Below, piece after piece: positions 25,704 to 34,531 of a DNA stretch of 64,000 nt (position 1 is its first letter; every line of letters begins with the position of its first letter). Location of the stretch: contig JAJEAG010000052.1 of assembly GCA_022824265.1 (NCBI GenBank), positions 1-64,000 of the forward strand, read 5' to 3'. The notes below the pieces were generated by a model that was not told the origin of the DNA, did no database searches, and saw nothing but the letters and a program-made list of their open reading frames with translations. The position numbers were made by a program, and so were the translations under genes. The stretch comes from Candidatus Poribacteria bacterium. GTDB lineage: Bacteria > Poribacteria > WGA-4E > WGA-3G.

Positions 25704-28499
25704 CTATGACTCTGTATTTTCAAAACGGAGAACACCTTGGTGTTCTGTGCCAACATAAAAGGTATCTCCATCAACAACAAGAGAAGTGATTGGATCAGGT
25801 ATTTCAGGTACAATTTGTTTCCATGTTCCTGCTGTTCGATCCAAAGTATATATTCCTTCATCGTTTGCCCCATATACAGAAAACGTCTCTGTAACTAACG
25901 ACTTGATAATTACACGCTCACCGTTTTCATTAGTAATAACCTTCCAATTGACACCGTCAATTGAACTAAGTACACCTTCATCGGTTGCAATATAAACTGT
26001 TGAACCTACAAACATTATTTGGTTATATCGTTCAACAGACAACGGAAGATTTGAAGTCACATCAATCCAACTATCACCTCCATTTGATGATAGAAAGAGT
26101 TGTCCATCACGTTTACCAACGTATACTGTCTTATCCAAAACAGCGAGTTTAAACCCGTGGGACAGGTTGTCATTTGTGAGTTCACCAGTTTCTTCAATAC
26201 CAGTATCAATCCACCATGTATCACCTGGTTCCCATCGGTAAAGCTTATAATTGTATTCCATAAAGACAGTTTCACCACTGACAGCGAAGTTCCCATATAA
26301 GCCTTCCAACATTAATTCATAAGCGAGTTGATAATCATCATCAATGTTTTTCAACTGCTTTAAAAAGCATTTTGCTCCAAATTTTGGATCCTCCAAAATC
26401 TCCTGTTTTGTTAATTCATCAGGTTCGCTCCACGGATGGGTAGAGAAAGTGATTAACAAACCTTGCCCTGGATGCCTATCGCTTTCAAAGGGAAAAGTAG
26501 TATTTCCAAAAACATGCCACATTAATGTTCCTGTATCTAATGAAGGAATCATTTTATCATCTGGAATAAAGCCATCAAGTGGAAGGAAATATGGTTCATC
26601 GGGAGCAATGCGATAAAATCCTGTTTCATTATTACGACGAATGACCTTTGCATATAGATATCCATCATTTTGGGATATTTCCACAATCTTCGGTGTATAT
26701 TCTCTAAATTTTGTTTTTACACCTAAGTCTGGAATTGTCTCAGTTCCCCTTTTCAAGAAAATTTCGACAGATTCCCACGAATCACCATTGTCAATTGATT
26801 TGACCAAACTCCCTGCAACCAATGCATACAGTGTTGTGTGTTGCTGGGAAGCATTATCTGTCTTGAGACTAATTAGATTATCAACACGACATTCAAACCT
26901 TGTGTTGAATCTATGCCATGTTCTACCCCCATCTGTAGAACGATGAATGCCAGTAATTCCACCAGTATAGAATGTGTTTTTATCCACAGCTGCCGAACAT
27001 TTAACACTGAACTGAATTGGTGTGATACCGGATGACTCTTCGGTCTCCCAATTATCTCCAGAATCAATGGTACGTGCGACAACACCTTCTTCATCACCTA
27101 TTAGTAATAGTGTGTTTCCAGATGCAAGAAGTTTTATTTCTGGAAGAGTCTTCATTCTCTCACGAACATCTGTTGGAGTAATATCGTTCCATGAATTGCC
27201 CTTATCTGTTGAACAAAATACCCACCAAGATTGTCTTCCTTCCTTCCCTAACTCAAGATAATTCTCAGAAGGTGTTCCGTTACCTTCCAAGATATTTACT
27301 GCGACTGCAACAAATATCTTGTTATCCATTTCTACTAAAGAGCAAACATTTACAGTAGCGTCAACTGGTAACTGAAGATGTTCCCATTTGTTCTCATGAC
27401 ATCGGTATACACCCATAGATGTTCCAACAAAGAGCGTGTCTTGACAGATTCTTAAAGATTTGATTCCAGCTTTTTCTTTCAAAGTGCTTTCCAATCCATC
27501 GTTCATCTTTATCCATGATTTGCCATTATCACTGGATCGAAAAATACCTTCATTCAGTGTTAAGTAGAAAGTGTCATCTGTAACGAGTAATTCCTTTACA
27601 TGTCCTTTTGGACAAGGACCAATTGAATTCCATGTTTTACCATCGTCGGTTGATGAATACAATTCATCGGATGGGATAATATAGAGTTTGCCATCATATT
27701 CAGCAATTGGTATATCACCGTTAGTTTCTTGATCCAAAATGTCAGTATTTACAAGTTGCCAAAAATTATCGCCAGCAGATAATTTGTAAATGTTCTTGTA
27801 TCCCACCACTGCATAGAGTGTTTTTGACGAAGTGACTGAAAGTGTTCCTACTGAAGCTACAACACCGGGTTCATTCATTTGTATCCACTGCATAATATCC
27901 TCCGTCATTTTCTCAGGTATTTCAAAACCACCTAATGTTTCACGTACCATCAATTCTTCCTCCTTCAATCGGTTTCTTGCCCGATGAAGTCGACTTTTTA
28001 TTGTATTCAATGTAGTTCCCAAAAACTCACTTATTTCTTTACAAGGCATCCCACCCAGATAGTGAAGTGTTATGACAGTTTGTTCATTCTCAGGCAATTT
28101 ATTGAGTAGTTTTTTTACAACCTCATGCCGGTTTTCATTGGATAACTCTTCACGTTCATTTTCAAGATAATGTCTATAGAAAACTCTTTCTGCTTCAGCT
28201 TCAGGTAAAGCCTCAAGTGATTCCATTGGTATATGTGTTTTCCTAAAATTCATATAACAACAATTCTTAGCGATTGCATGTAACCATCCAGCAAAACGGT
28301 TTGGATCCCTTAATGTATACAGTTTTTGATAGACATTTAGAAAGGTATCCTGTGTTATTTCTTCAGCAAGATGGAAGTCTCCCAACTCACGCCAAGCGAA
28401 TGCATGCACCTGCTTTTGATACTTTTTCACTAAAGTAGTGAAAGCATCTTGATCTCCACTCAGGATTTGTTGAATAAGTGTTACATCGTTATTATTCAT
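25704..28499 (-). CDS. ECF sigma factor fused to a BNR-type beta-propeller
   Basis: A 931-residue protein. Residues 1-180 are a complete ECF sigma factor. Region 2 includes AFAWRELGDFHLAEEITQDTFLNVY and NRFAGWLHAIAKNCC. Region 4 includes LPENEQTVITLHYLGGMPCKEISEFLGTTLNTIKSRLHRARNRL, a helix-turn-helix for the -35 box. The remaining 700 residues are propeller blades with repeated Asp-box motifs such as STDDGKTWN, SSDNGKSWI, STDGGRTWH and SSNGGDSWI (eight clear copies). No membrane segment or signal peptide is seen, so the propeller appears cytoplasmic. It may sense a ligand or partner and replace a separate anti-sigma factor. The start has an excellent ribosome site (GAGGAG). The fusion is uninterrupted in one frame. 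Confidence 0.9.
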   Translation of the reverse strand: MNNNDVTLIQQILSGDQDAFTTLVKKYQKQVHAFAWRELGDFHLAEEITQDTFLNVYQKLYTLRDPNRFAGWLHAIAKNCCYMNFRKTHIPMESLEALPEAEAERVFYRHYLENEREELSNENRHEVVKKLLNKLPENEQTVITLHYLGGMPCKEISEFLGTTLNTIKSRLHRARNRLKEEELMVRETLGGFEIPEKMTEDIMQWIQMNEPGVVASVGTLSVTSSKTLYAVVGYKNIYKLSAGDNFWQLVNTDILDQETNGDIPIAEYDGKLYIIPSDELYSSTDDGKTWNSIGPCPKGHVKELLVTDDTFYLTLNEGIFRSSDNGKSWIKMNDGLESTLKEKAGIKSLRICQDTLFVGTSMGVYRCHENKWEHLQLPVDATVNVCSLVEMDNKIFVAVAVNILEGNGTPSENYLELGKEGRQSWWVFCSTDKGNSWNDITPTDVRERMKTLPEIKLLASGNTLLLIGDEEGVVARTIDSGDNWETEESSGITPIQFSVKCSAAVDKNTFYTGGITGIHRSTDGGRTWHRFNTRFECRVDNLISLKTDNASQQHTTLYALVAGSLVKSIDNGDSWESVEIFLKRGTETIPDLGVKTKFREYTPKIVEISQNDGYLYAKVIRRNNETGFYRIAPDEPYFLPLDGFIPDDKMIPSLDTGTLMWHVFGNTTFPFESDRHPGQGLLITFSTHPWSEPDELTKQEILEDPKFGAKCFLKQLKNIDDDYQLAYELMLEGLYGNFAVSGETVFMEYNYKLYRWEPGDTWWIDTGIEETGELTNDNLSHGFKLAVLDKTVYVGKRDGQLFLSSNGGDSWIDVTSNLPLSVERYNQIMFVGSTVYIATDEGVLSSIDGVNWKVITNENGERVIIKSLVTETFSVYGANDEGIYTLDRTAGTWKQIVPEIPDPITSLVVDGDTFYVGTEHQGVLRFENTES

Positions 28500-28690
28500 A
28501 AGTTTCTCCTCTATGAAATTCCCTTATGACACATGATGCAATCAAAGTGCAAAAGGTTGCATAAAATGTATTTTTCTGTAGATTTTTATACTATCGGAAA
28601 ATTTGAGATAAAGAAATGTGGGAGTATGGTAATAACAAGGAATGAGACTACATTATGGAATATCTAAGGGTGACGACAGAATACTAAATA

Positions 28691-29311
28691 TCATAACGAG
28701 CGATATAAGGATTGTGCTTGTTGATAATCCTCTGGAGTGTTGATGTTGAAAAACGAATGTCCTTCAGAATCATAATTTTTCCAGACATCTGGAGACAGAC
28801 ACAGTACATTTGCCCGTTCTTGTAGTGCGTGAACGCGTAATTCAGATTCTTTCAACATTGATTTAATAATAGGTAGGCAACGTTTGGAATACACTGCACA
28901 TAGTGTTTGAAGGGTTAACTTATTAATATTGTGGTTTGATGTACTTTTGTTATATGTATAGGGCATTACGGCATCGTATTCACCTATGATAGAGATGAGA
29001 TAAGAGATCAATTCTTCTTGTAGAAATGGAATATCGCACCCTACACAAAAAGATACTTCATTTGTGGCATGAGTCAAACCCGTATATATACCTCCTAATG
29101 CCCCGCAATTTGGAATAATATCACGATGCATTGGTATATTAAGATGCGCATATTCATCTGGACTATTGGTAATCAGTAATTGTTCTGTAGTAAAAGGGAG
29201 TATTCTTTGTAATACATGTCCGATAAGAGTACCATTTCCGAGACGCATTAAAGCCTTATTTTGTCTCATCCGACGACTCTTTCCTCCTGCTAAAATAACT
29301 CCAGTTACCAT
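28691..29311 (-). CDS. mobA: Molybdenum cofactor guanylyltransferase
   Basis: Attaches GMP to molybdopterin to form the guanine dinucleotide form of the cofactor; 206 residues, normal for MobA. The N-terminal GVILAGGKSRRMRQNKAL is the nucleotide-binding loop. NCGALGGIYTGL and VGCDIPFLQEELI (metal-binding Asp) follow. Its ATG overlaps the end of the upstream sulfatase gene (the bases ATGGTAA are shared), so the two are translationally coupled. No other cofactor genes are in the window. A sulfite-oxidase-like molybdoenzyme lies at 55.4 kb, but that family normally uses the cofactor without a nucleotide, so the client is probably another enzyme. Confidence 0.9.
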   Translation of the reverse strand: MVTGVILAGGKSRRMRQNKALMRLGNGTLIGHVLQRILPFTTEQLLITNSPDEYAHLNIPMHRDIIPNCGALGGIYTGLTHATNEVSFCVGCDIPFLQEELISYLISIIGEYDAVMPYTYNKSTSNHNINKLTLQTLCAVYSKRCLPIIKSMLKESELRVHALQERANVLCLSPDVWKNYDSEGHSFFNINTPEDYQQAQSLYRSL

Positions 29312-30708
29312 ATTATTGATTCTTTATTCTTCTCTACAAGTCTTGGACCGTATCGACTTTCCATTAATTTTCGTAGTTCTTCAACGAGTGCGCTTTCAGT
29401 TTCTGCAATATTGTTCAATTCATCAGGATCATCAACAAGGTTATACAACTCAACGAATCCGTCGTTACTCTCAATTAGTTTATGTGTGTGTGTCCTTATA
29501 CAAGTGAAATTTGCCAACCGACTGACAGTCTCTGAACGATGTTTTTCAGTTTCACCCCGCAGCACAGGTGCGATAGAACGTCCATCTATATTGTCTAACA
29601 CAGGGACACCTGCCATATCACAAATTGTTGGATTCAAATCAATCAGTTCCACTAATTCATTAGATGTACGGTTCCCCTCAATACCCGGACCCGCTACAAT
29701 AAGCGGCACCCGTAGCGAAGCTTCATACGCAATGCTTTTTGTATAACATCCGTGATCACCTAACATCTCACCGTGGTCGCTTGAATAGATGATATATGTA
29801 TTCTCAAGCATACCGCGTTCTTCCAAAGCAGATAACATATTACCAATCTGATCGTCAATTAGTTCTGTTGCAGCACAGTACTGTTGTCGAGTGACTTTAA
29901 CTTCTTCAGGAGTAAGATTAACTGTTCGTTTTTTTACCCACTCCGGCTTTCCTTCCATGTCATCTATGATAGGTTCAGGCATGTCAGCATTACGATACTT
30001 GTCTCCATACTCAGTGGGAGGATCAAACGGGTCGTGTGGTCCTACAAAACTGACAAACATGTGCCATGGGAAGTCATCAGGTATATTTTCAATAAATTCG
30101 GTTGCGCGCCTACCGATATATGAGTCCTCAAAATCCTCAGTTGGTAGCACAGAATCATGCGAACCGTTTTTTATCCATCCTCCTGATGAACTACGATTAC
30201 GGTAATCTTGATGGAATTTCTCCAATAATCCTTTTTCATGGAGATAGTTTGTGTAGGGACCAATTGGTGTTGGAGATCTTCCAGCATGCATTTTTCCTTC
30301 ACATTCTTCCGGATGTGTGAATCCCCAACTGTACGTACGAGGTCTATCACCGTATCTTCCATTATAGCCAATTGGTTTTGCGAGATCCAATTTACCTACA
30401 CAACCTACACGATAACCGTGATCCCGCAGCTGCTGATAATATGTTGGTATGGTGGATGGCAGAAAACTACCGTTGCTCAATGATCCCAAGCGCGATGGTT
30501 GTATTCCAGATGCTAAACCAATCCGAGACGGGGCACAGACTGGTGCATTGACAGTACAGATCGGAAAATTCACTCCCATTTTTGCTAATCTACGCATATT
30601 AGGAGTGTTGAGTGCATCAGGTGCATTTTCATGTGTTTCCACATAATCGTACCGATGTTGATCAGACATTATGAAAAGGACATTTGGTTTGTCAGTTTTT
30701 CTATTCAT
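29305..30708 (-). CDS. Type I sulfatase (formylglycine-dependent)
   Basis: A 467-residue arylsulfatase-superfamily enzyme. PNVLFIMSDQHRYD gives the first metal-binding Asp. CAPSRIGLASG has Cys58 in the C-x-P-S-R motif, which is converted to formylglycine. YSSDHGEMLGDHG holds the second metal site. There is no clear signal peptide, so it may act in the cytoplasm or be exported by another route. Sulfatases of this kind remove sulfate from algal or animal polysaccharides and are abundant in marine polymer degraders. The gene is the first of a two-gene unit with mobA. Confidence 0.92.
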   Translation of the reverse strand: MNRKTDKPNVLFIMSDQHRYDYVETHENAPDALNTPNMRRLAKMGVNFPICTVNAPVCAPSRIGLASGIQPSRLGSLSNGSFLPSTIPTYYQQLRDHGYRVGCVGKLDLAKPIGYNGRYGDRPRTYSWGFTHPEECEGKMHAGRSPTPIGPYTNYLHEKGLLEKFHQDYRNRSSSGGWIKNGSHDSVLPTEDFEDSYIGRRATEFIENIPDDFPWHMFVSFVGPHDPFDPPTEYGDKYRNADMPEPIIDDMEGKPEWVKKRTVNLTPEEVKVTRQQYCAATELIDDQIGNMLSALEERGMLENTYIIYSSDHGEMLGDHGCYTKSIAYEASLRVPLIVAGPGIEGNRTSNELVELIDLNPTICDMAGVPVLDNIDGRSIAPVLRGETEKHRSETVSRLANFTCIRTHTHKLIESNDGFVELYNLVDDPDELNNIAETESALVEELRKLMESRYGPRLVEKNKESIIW

Positions 30709-30848
30709 TTATCTTGCTCCGCTTGGTATGGATGCATTGACATTAGAGTGAATTAACAAGTCAGTAACTATGTTATAATTTCGTTATGATTAGATCAAAG
30801 ACTTGGAAAGGTTCAGACCTATATATAGCGTATTATATGAAATTATGC

Positions 30849-30877
30849 TTGACGTGGCAAGCGAAATTCTACATAAT
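30849..30877 (+). promoter_or_regulatory. Candidate promoter upstream of the alkaline-phosphatase-type gene
   Basis: TTGACG at 30849-30854 and CATAAT at 30872-30877, spacer 17. The leader to the GTG start would be about 105 bases. Confidence 0.4.
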
Positions 30878-30988
30878 GGAGAAGTGTAATTCGTCAACAA
30901 TATAAGAACTGCTGAATAGAGTCTTACAATATCATTCATGTAAGTTATTAAGGAATCAAAGAAAACTAATTACAATAAGTCTGATAAC

Positions 30989-32098
30989 GTGAAAAAACGC
31001 AAAATACTTATCCTCTGTATTGATGCTGGCGGACACGACTACCTTGCTGCAAGTGAAATCCCTAATATTAGCAAGCTGGCAAAATCTGGATTTTATCAGC
31101 ATGGGAATGCTGTCATTCCATCCGTGACGAATGTTAACAATGTTAGTATTGCGACAGGAACGTTCCCTATTAAACATGGAATTACCTCAAACTACTTTGT
31201 TGATAGAAAAACTGGTCGGGGACAGTATATAGAGGATGACCGTTTCCTTCTTGAACAAACACTGTTTGATGTTTCAAAAAAGTCAAAATTTGCTTATAAA
31301 ACTGCGTTATTCGTGACTAAGAAAAAATTATTGCGAATGTTAGAAAGTAGCACTGATATTGCAGTTGCAGCAGAAGATCCACCGTCTGAATATATTGATG
31401 CGGTCGGCAGCGTACAACCTATCTATTCTATAGAGATAAACTTCTGGTTACTCAAGGCAGTTCGTTGGACTTTAAGGAAGTATGATCCGGAAATCGTTTA
31501 TTGTTCTACAACGGATTGGGTACAACACAAGTATGCGCCTGATGCTGAATTATCTCAAGAACACATGGCGGAACTTGACCGAATAATTGGTGGGATTGTA
31601 GATGATGATCCTGAACGTGAGATATATATCACTGCAGACCACGGTATGTTGGAGAAATCACTTGCTATTGACCCAGGACGAGTATTATCTCAACACGGTA
31701 TATCTGCAAATTCCATACCTATCATAAAAGATAAATATGTAGAGCACCATGGCAATTTAGGTGGGGCAGCGTATGTCTTTCTTGACAATCAAGATGACCT
31801 TGTAACTGCAATTGAGAATCTCTTATCTACGGAGGGCATAGAGGAGGTATATACCGCAGAAGATGCTGCACGTCTTTTCCAACTTCATCCTGATAGAATT
31901 GGTGATATCTTTGTGTTAGCAGACAAAGAATCTGTATTTGGTGTGTTAGATGTGGCTTCTGAGCCAGTTTCGGTTCGTTCACACGGTTCTCGTCACGAAA
32001 GTTATGTGCCGATTATCGGGTATAATAGTCCATGGTCGGCTTCTGATTATGAATATAACCTTGATGTAGGTAGACTGATTATCAAAAGTTTGCAATAG
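30989..32098 (+). CDS. Alkaline phosphatase superfamily hydrolase (phosphonoacetate-hydrolase/NPP-like)
   Basis: A 369-residue metal-dependent hydrolase with a GTG start. ILCIDAGGHDYL supplies the first zinc Asp. SVTNVNNVSIATG has the Thr nucleophile in the position used by nucleotide pyrophosphatases and phosphonoacetate hydrolases. ITADHGM and the later SHGSRHESYVPIIGY contain the remaining metal-binding Asp/His residues. The overall order is closest to phosphonoacetate hydrolase (PhnA-type) or a related phosphodiesterase. No phosphonate genes are adjacent, so the substrate stays open. No signal peptide is present. The ribosome site before the GTG is weak. Confidence 0.82.
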   Translation: MKKRKILILCIDAGGHDYLAASEIPNISKLAKSGFYQHGNAVIPSVTNVNNVSIATGTFPIKHGITSNYFVDRKTGRGQYIEDDRFLLEQTLFDVSKKSKFAYKTALFVTKKKLLRMLESSTDIAVAAEDPPSEYIDAVGSVQPIYSIEINFWLLKAVRWTLRKYDPEIVYCSTTDWVQHKYAPDAELSQEHMAELDRIIGGIVDDDPEREIYITADHGMLEKSLAIDPGRVLSQHGISANSIPIIKDKYVEHHGNLGGAAYVFLDNQDDLVTAIENLLSTEGIEEVYTAEDAARLFQLHPDRIGDIFVLADKESVFGVLDVASEPVSVRSHGSRHESYVPIIGYNSPWSASDYEYNLDVGRLIIKSLQ

Positions 32099-32181
32099 AT
32101 TGAATTATAGTTCATTCCGTAAATGTGAATTATCGTATTAAACTAACTCAAACTAAACTACGATTTGAGAAAGGAAATATA

Positions 32182-32784
32182 ATGGCAACAGAACAAAAAA
32201 ATGGTTGGAATTCACTATTTGATGGTGAAACATTAAATGGCTGGGGAGCCACAGGCAATGATGAGGGATGGGTTGTTGATGATGGAGCGATTCTCTGCAC
32301 AGTTAAAGGCGGTCAGATGCTCTATTCAGAAGAACAATTTGACAACTTCATACTATCGCTCGAATATATGAGTGAACCGAATGTAAATAGCGGTGTTTTT
32401 ATTCGGTGGGCAGATTTACAACGACCCGTGCAGACAGGAATAGAGATTCAGATTTTGGATACACACGGAAAAGAACCTGCTACAAAACACTGTTGTGGTG
32501 CCTTCTACGATGCAAAAGAACCTACACGAAATGTATGTAAACCTGCAGGTGAATGGAATGAGATGATTATAACCTGTGATAATAGCATACTTGTAATAGA
32601 GATGAATGGTGAAGAAATTGTCCGTGCTGATTTAGATGATTGGGACACACCTCATCAGAATCCTGATGGAACCAGGAACAAATTCGGCACTGCTCTCAAG
32701 GATTTTCCACGTAAGGGGCATATCGGACTACAAGACCATGGCGGAAAACTTTGGTTTCGGAATATTAAGATAAAAACATTGTAA
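32182..32784 (+). CDS. DUF1080 (3-keto-disaccharide hydrolase-type) protein
   Basis: A 200-residue protein made of one concanavalin-A-like DUF1080 domain. WNSLFDGETLNGWGATG at the start is diagnostic. LSLEYMSEPNVNSGVFIRW and GHIGLQDHGGKLWFRNIKIK are the other conserved parts. Some members hydrolyse 3-keto-glycosides. No signal peptide is visible when the start is placed at ATG 32182, which has AAAGGA 7 bases upstream; a GTG at 32125 would only add a basic extension. The gene is followed immediately by an IS630-like end at 32794. Confidence 0.88.
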   Translation: MATEQKNGWNSLFDGETLNGWGATGNDEGWVVDDGAILCTVKGGQMLYSEEQFDNFILSLEYMSEPNVNSGVFIRWADLQRPVQTGIEIQILDTHGKEPATKHCCGAFYDAKEPTRNVCKPAGEWNEMIITCDNSILVIEMNGEEIVRADLDDWDTPHQNPDGTRNKFGTALKDFPRKGHIGLQDHGGKLWFRNIKIKTL

Positions 32785-32793
32785 GGCTAATAT

Positions 32794-32813
32794 TTATAGA
32801 TTCTCACTATAAT
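32794..32813. repeat. Solo IS630-type terminal sequence
   Basis: TTATAGATTCTCACTATAAT differs by one inserted base from the right end of the IS630 copy at 382-400 (TTATAGATTCCACTATAAT). No transposase is adjacent. It is probably a remnant or the end of a non-autonomous derivative. Confidence 0.55.
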
Positions 32814-32870
32814 AATGTGTAAAGATATTAGCATGCTTTCTATTAGATTGGCGGAAAGCACGGAAAATCC

Positions 32871-32906
32871 ATAATCACATAGGAAACTACAGTTTTATGT
32901 GATTAT
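32871..32906. repeat. 11-bp perfect inverted repeat
   Basis: ATAATCACATA at 32871-32881 pairs with TATGTGATTAT at 32896-32906 over a 14-base loop. The TGTGA-like half-sites recall CRP/FNR-type operators, but the spacing is too wide for one standard site. Confidence 0.5.
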
Positions 32907-33157
32907 CAAATGTTAGTGTGTGGACAAGATAGCGTTTTTCTGTGTCTTCCGCATTTTTTATGCCTACGCAGAATGCTAACTAATAATCATTCTGTTGATT
33001 TTAAATTTTTGATCAGAAAAACACATTTACTATAAGAAAACATTTCATTTTTAACAAACTATTATTAGGAAATGGTTTATCATATCGTAATAAAGTTTTT
33101 TAATCAGTCACAAATAGTTATCATATTCATATAATTTATACATAATAGGAGATTATC

Positions 33158-34264
33158 TTGCTAAATTTAGAACGAATCCAAAAAGCACAACAGAGAATGA
33201 AACAACAAAACATAGATGCATATCTTATTCTGACGCATGATGATTACATTTATTTTTTTGGAGAAGATCGTTATCAACCGAGAGCAATTATTCCTGCAGA
33301 AGGTCAGCCAATTGTTGTAACTTTTTCTGGAGAGGAAGAAGAAGTCAGAGAATCATTAGGGGTTGAAGATGTCCGTATTTTCGGGTCAGTTGGACAACAG
33401 ATAAAAGATGTAGTTCAAGTCATGCGCGGTATGATTGGTAAGAAAGAGAAATTGACAATCGGTGTGCAGATGTGGTTTTCAACACCTGCTTTCCTATTAA
33501 ATATGTTCCAAAGAGCTAATCCTATGGTTAATGTCGTAGATATTGCCTCTGTAATGGATGAACTACGTATGGTGAAGGATGCCTCTGAGATAGCACTCAT
33601 GCAGCGCGCTGCAGAAATTGCTGTCATTGGAATGGAGACAGCAGTAAAAACGCTCAAAGCTGGTATCACTGAAAATAAAGTTGCAGCAGAGATAGAATAT
33701 GCAATGCGAAAATCAGGCGGACATGGAGTTGCTACACCTGTCTTCGTGAATTCGGGAATCCGTTCTGGATGGTTACACGGAACAGCATCTGACAAAGTAA
33801 TTGAGACAGGTGATCTCGTTGTTATTGATTTGGTACCGCGTTACAAAGGTTATTGCGCGAATCTTTGTAGAACATTTGTTATTGGTGATCCGACGGTAAA
33901 ACAGTTCAATATGTTTGAAACTTACAAAAGTGCCCAAGCAGCAGGAATTGAAGCCTTAAAACCTGGGGCAAAGATGCGTGAAATTGATGCTGTGGCAAAA
34001 CAAGTTTTCATTGAAAATGGGTACGGAGATTTCTACATTGCGGGTATTAGTCATAGCATTGGACTCAGTTTTGAGGAAACACCTGCCCCAACAATTCATC
34101 CTGGGGATTCTGGTATTCAGATTTCAGATGGAATGACTGTTACTGTTGGACACCCGGTGTTATCTGTCCCTGGAACTGGTGGTGTGCGATTGGAGGATAC
34201 ATTCCATATATCAAATGGGGCAGCACAACCCTTGACAGCTTTCCCATCGGAATTAGTCCTATGA
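33158..34264 (+). CDS. M24-family (Xaa-Pro aminopeptidase/creatinase-like) protein
   Basis: A 368-residue pita-bread-fold protein with TTG start and strong ribosome site (TAGGAG). The N-terminal creatinase_N domain (1-130) precedes the M24 domain. Asp224 (VVIDL), His near 299 (GISHSIGL), Glu in SFEETP and Glu in GGVRLEDTF match four of the five dinuclear metal ligands. The second ligand, normally Asp in a GYxxDxxRT context, is Asn235 here (GYCANLCRTF). The protein may therefore bind one metal or be non-peptidase, as in creatinase. It could act as a hydrolase on small amidino compounds, which is inference. Confidence 0.85.
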   Translation: MLNLERIQKAQQRMKQQNIDAYLILTHDDYIYFFGEDRYQPRAIIPAEGQPIVVTFSGEEEEVRESLGVEDVRIFGSVGQQIKDVVQVMRGMIGKKEKLTIGVQMWFSTPAFLLNMFQRANPMVNVVDIASVMDELRMVKDASEIALMQRAAEIAVIGMETAVKTLKAGITENKVAAEIEYAMRKSGGHGVATPVFVNSGIRSGWLHGTASDKVIETGDLVVIDLVPRYKGYCANLCRTFVIGDPTVKQFNMFETYKSAQAAGIEALKPGAKMREIDAVAKQVFIENGYGDFYIAGISHSIGLSFEETPAPTIHPGDSGIQISDGMTVTVGHPVLSVPGTGGVRLEDTFHISNGAAQPLTAFPSELVL

Positions 34265-34531
34265 CAGAGACGCATAATTAAAGTTGCTTGATTATCCATG
34301 AGCAGATGTCAGGTCTGCTATATTGACAACGTTGGATAAAAAATGAAACGGCAATGAAGGAAACAATAATCCGTCCACTCATGATAGATAATTACTAACA
34401 ATACGGACGGTGAGACCTCAACTCCACTCCTACAATGTGTATTAGGTTAGTTTGATAAAGCAGATTAATGCCTTAGGTCGTACAATCATTTTTATGGAAA
34501 ACTTGACGAAATTATTGTATACTATTACATC

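Larger units (their letters stand above)
32785..33157. other. Intergenic stretch with IS630-like end and hairpins
   Basis: No gene is visible in 373 bases. Contents: an IS630-like terminal sequence at 32794-32813, a stem TGCTTTC/GAAAGCA around 32834-32860, an 11-bp perfect hairpin at 32871-32906, and a stem AGAATG/CATTCT around 32970-32993. The last 100 bases are AT-rich and lead to the TAGGAG ribosome site of the M24 gene. Confidence 0.5.

Noticed and set aside
32104-32813. DUF1080 gene as cargo of an IS630-type element
   Set aside because: Only the right-hand match (32794-32813) is convincing; the left-hand ATTATAGTTCA near 32104 agrees with the end for only about eight bases.
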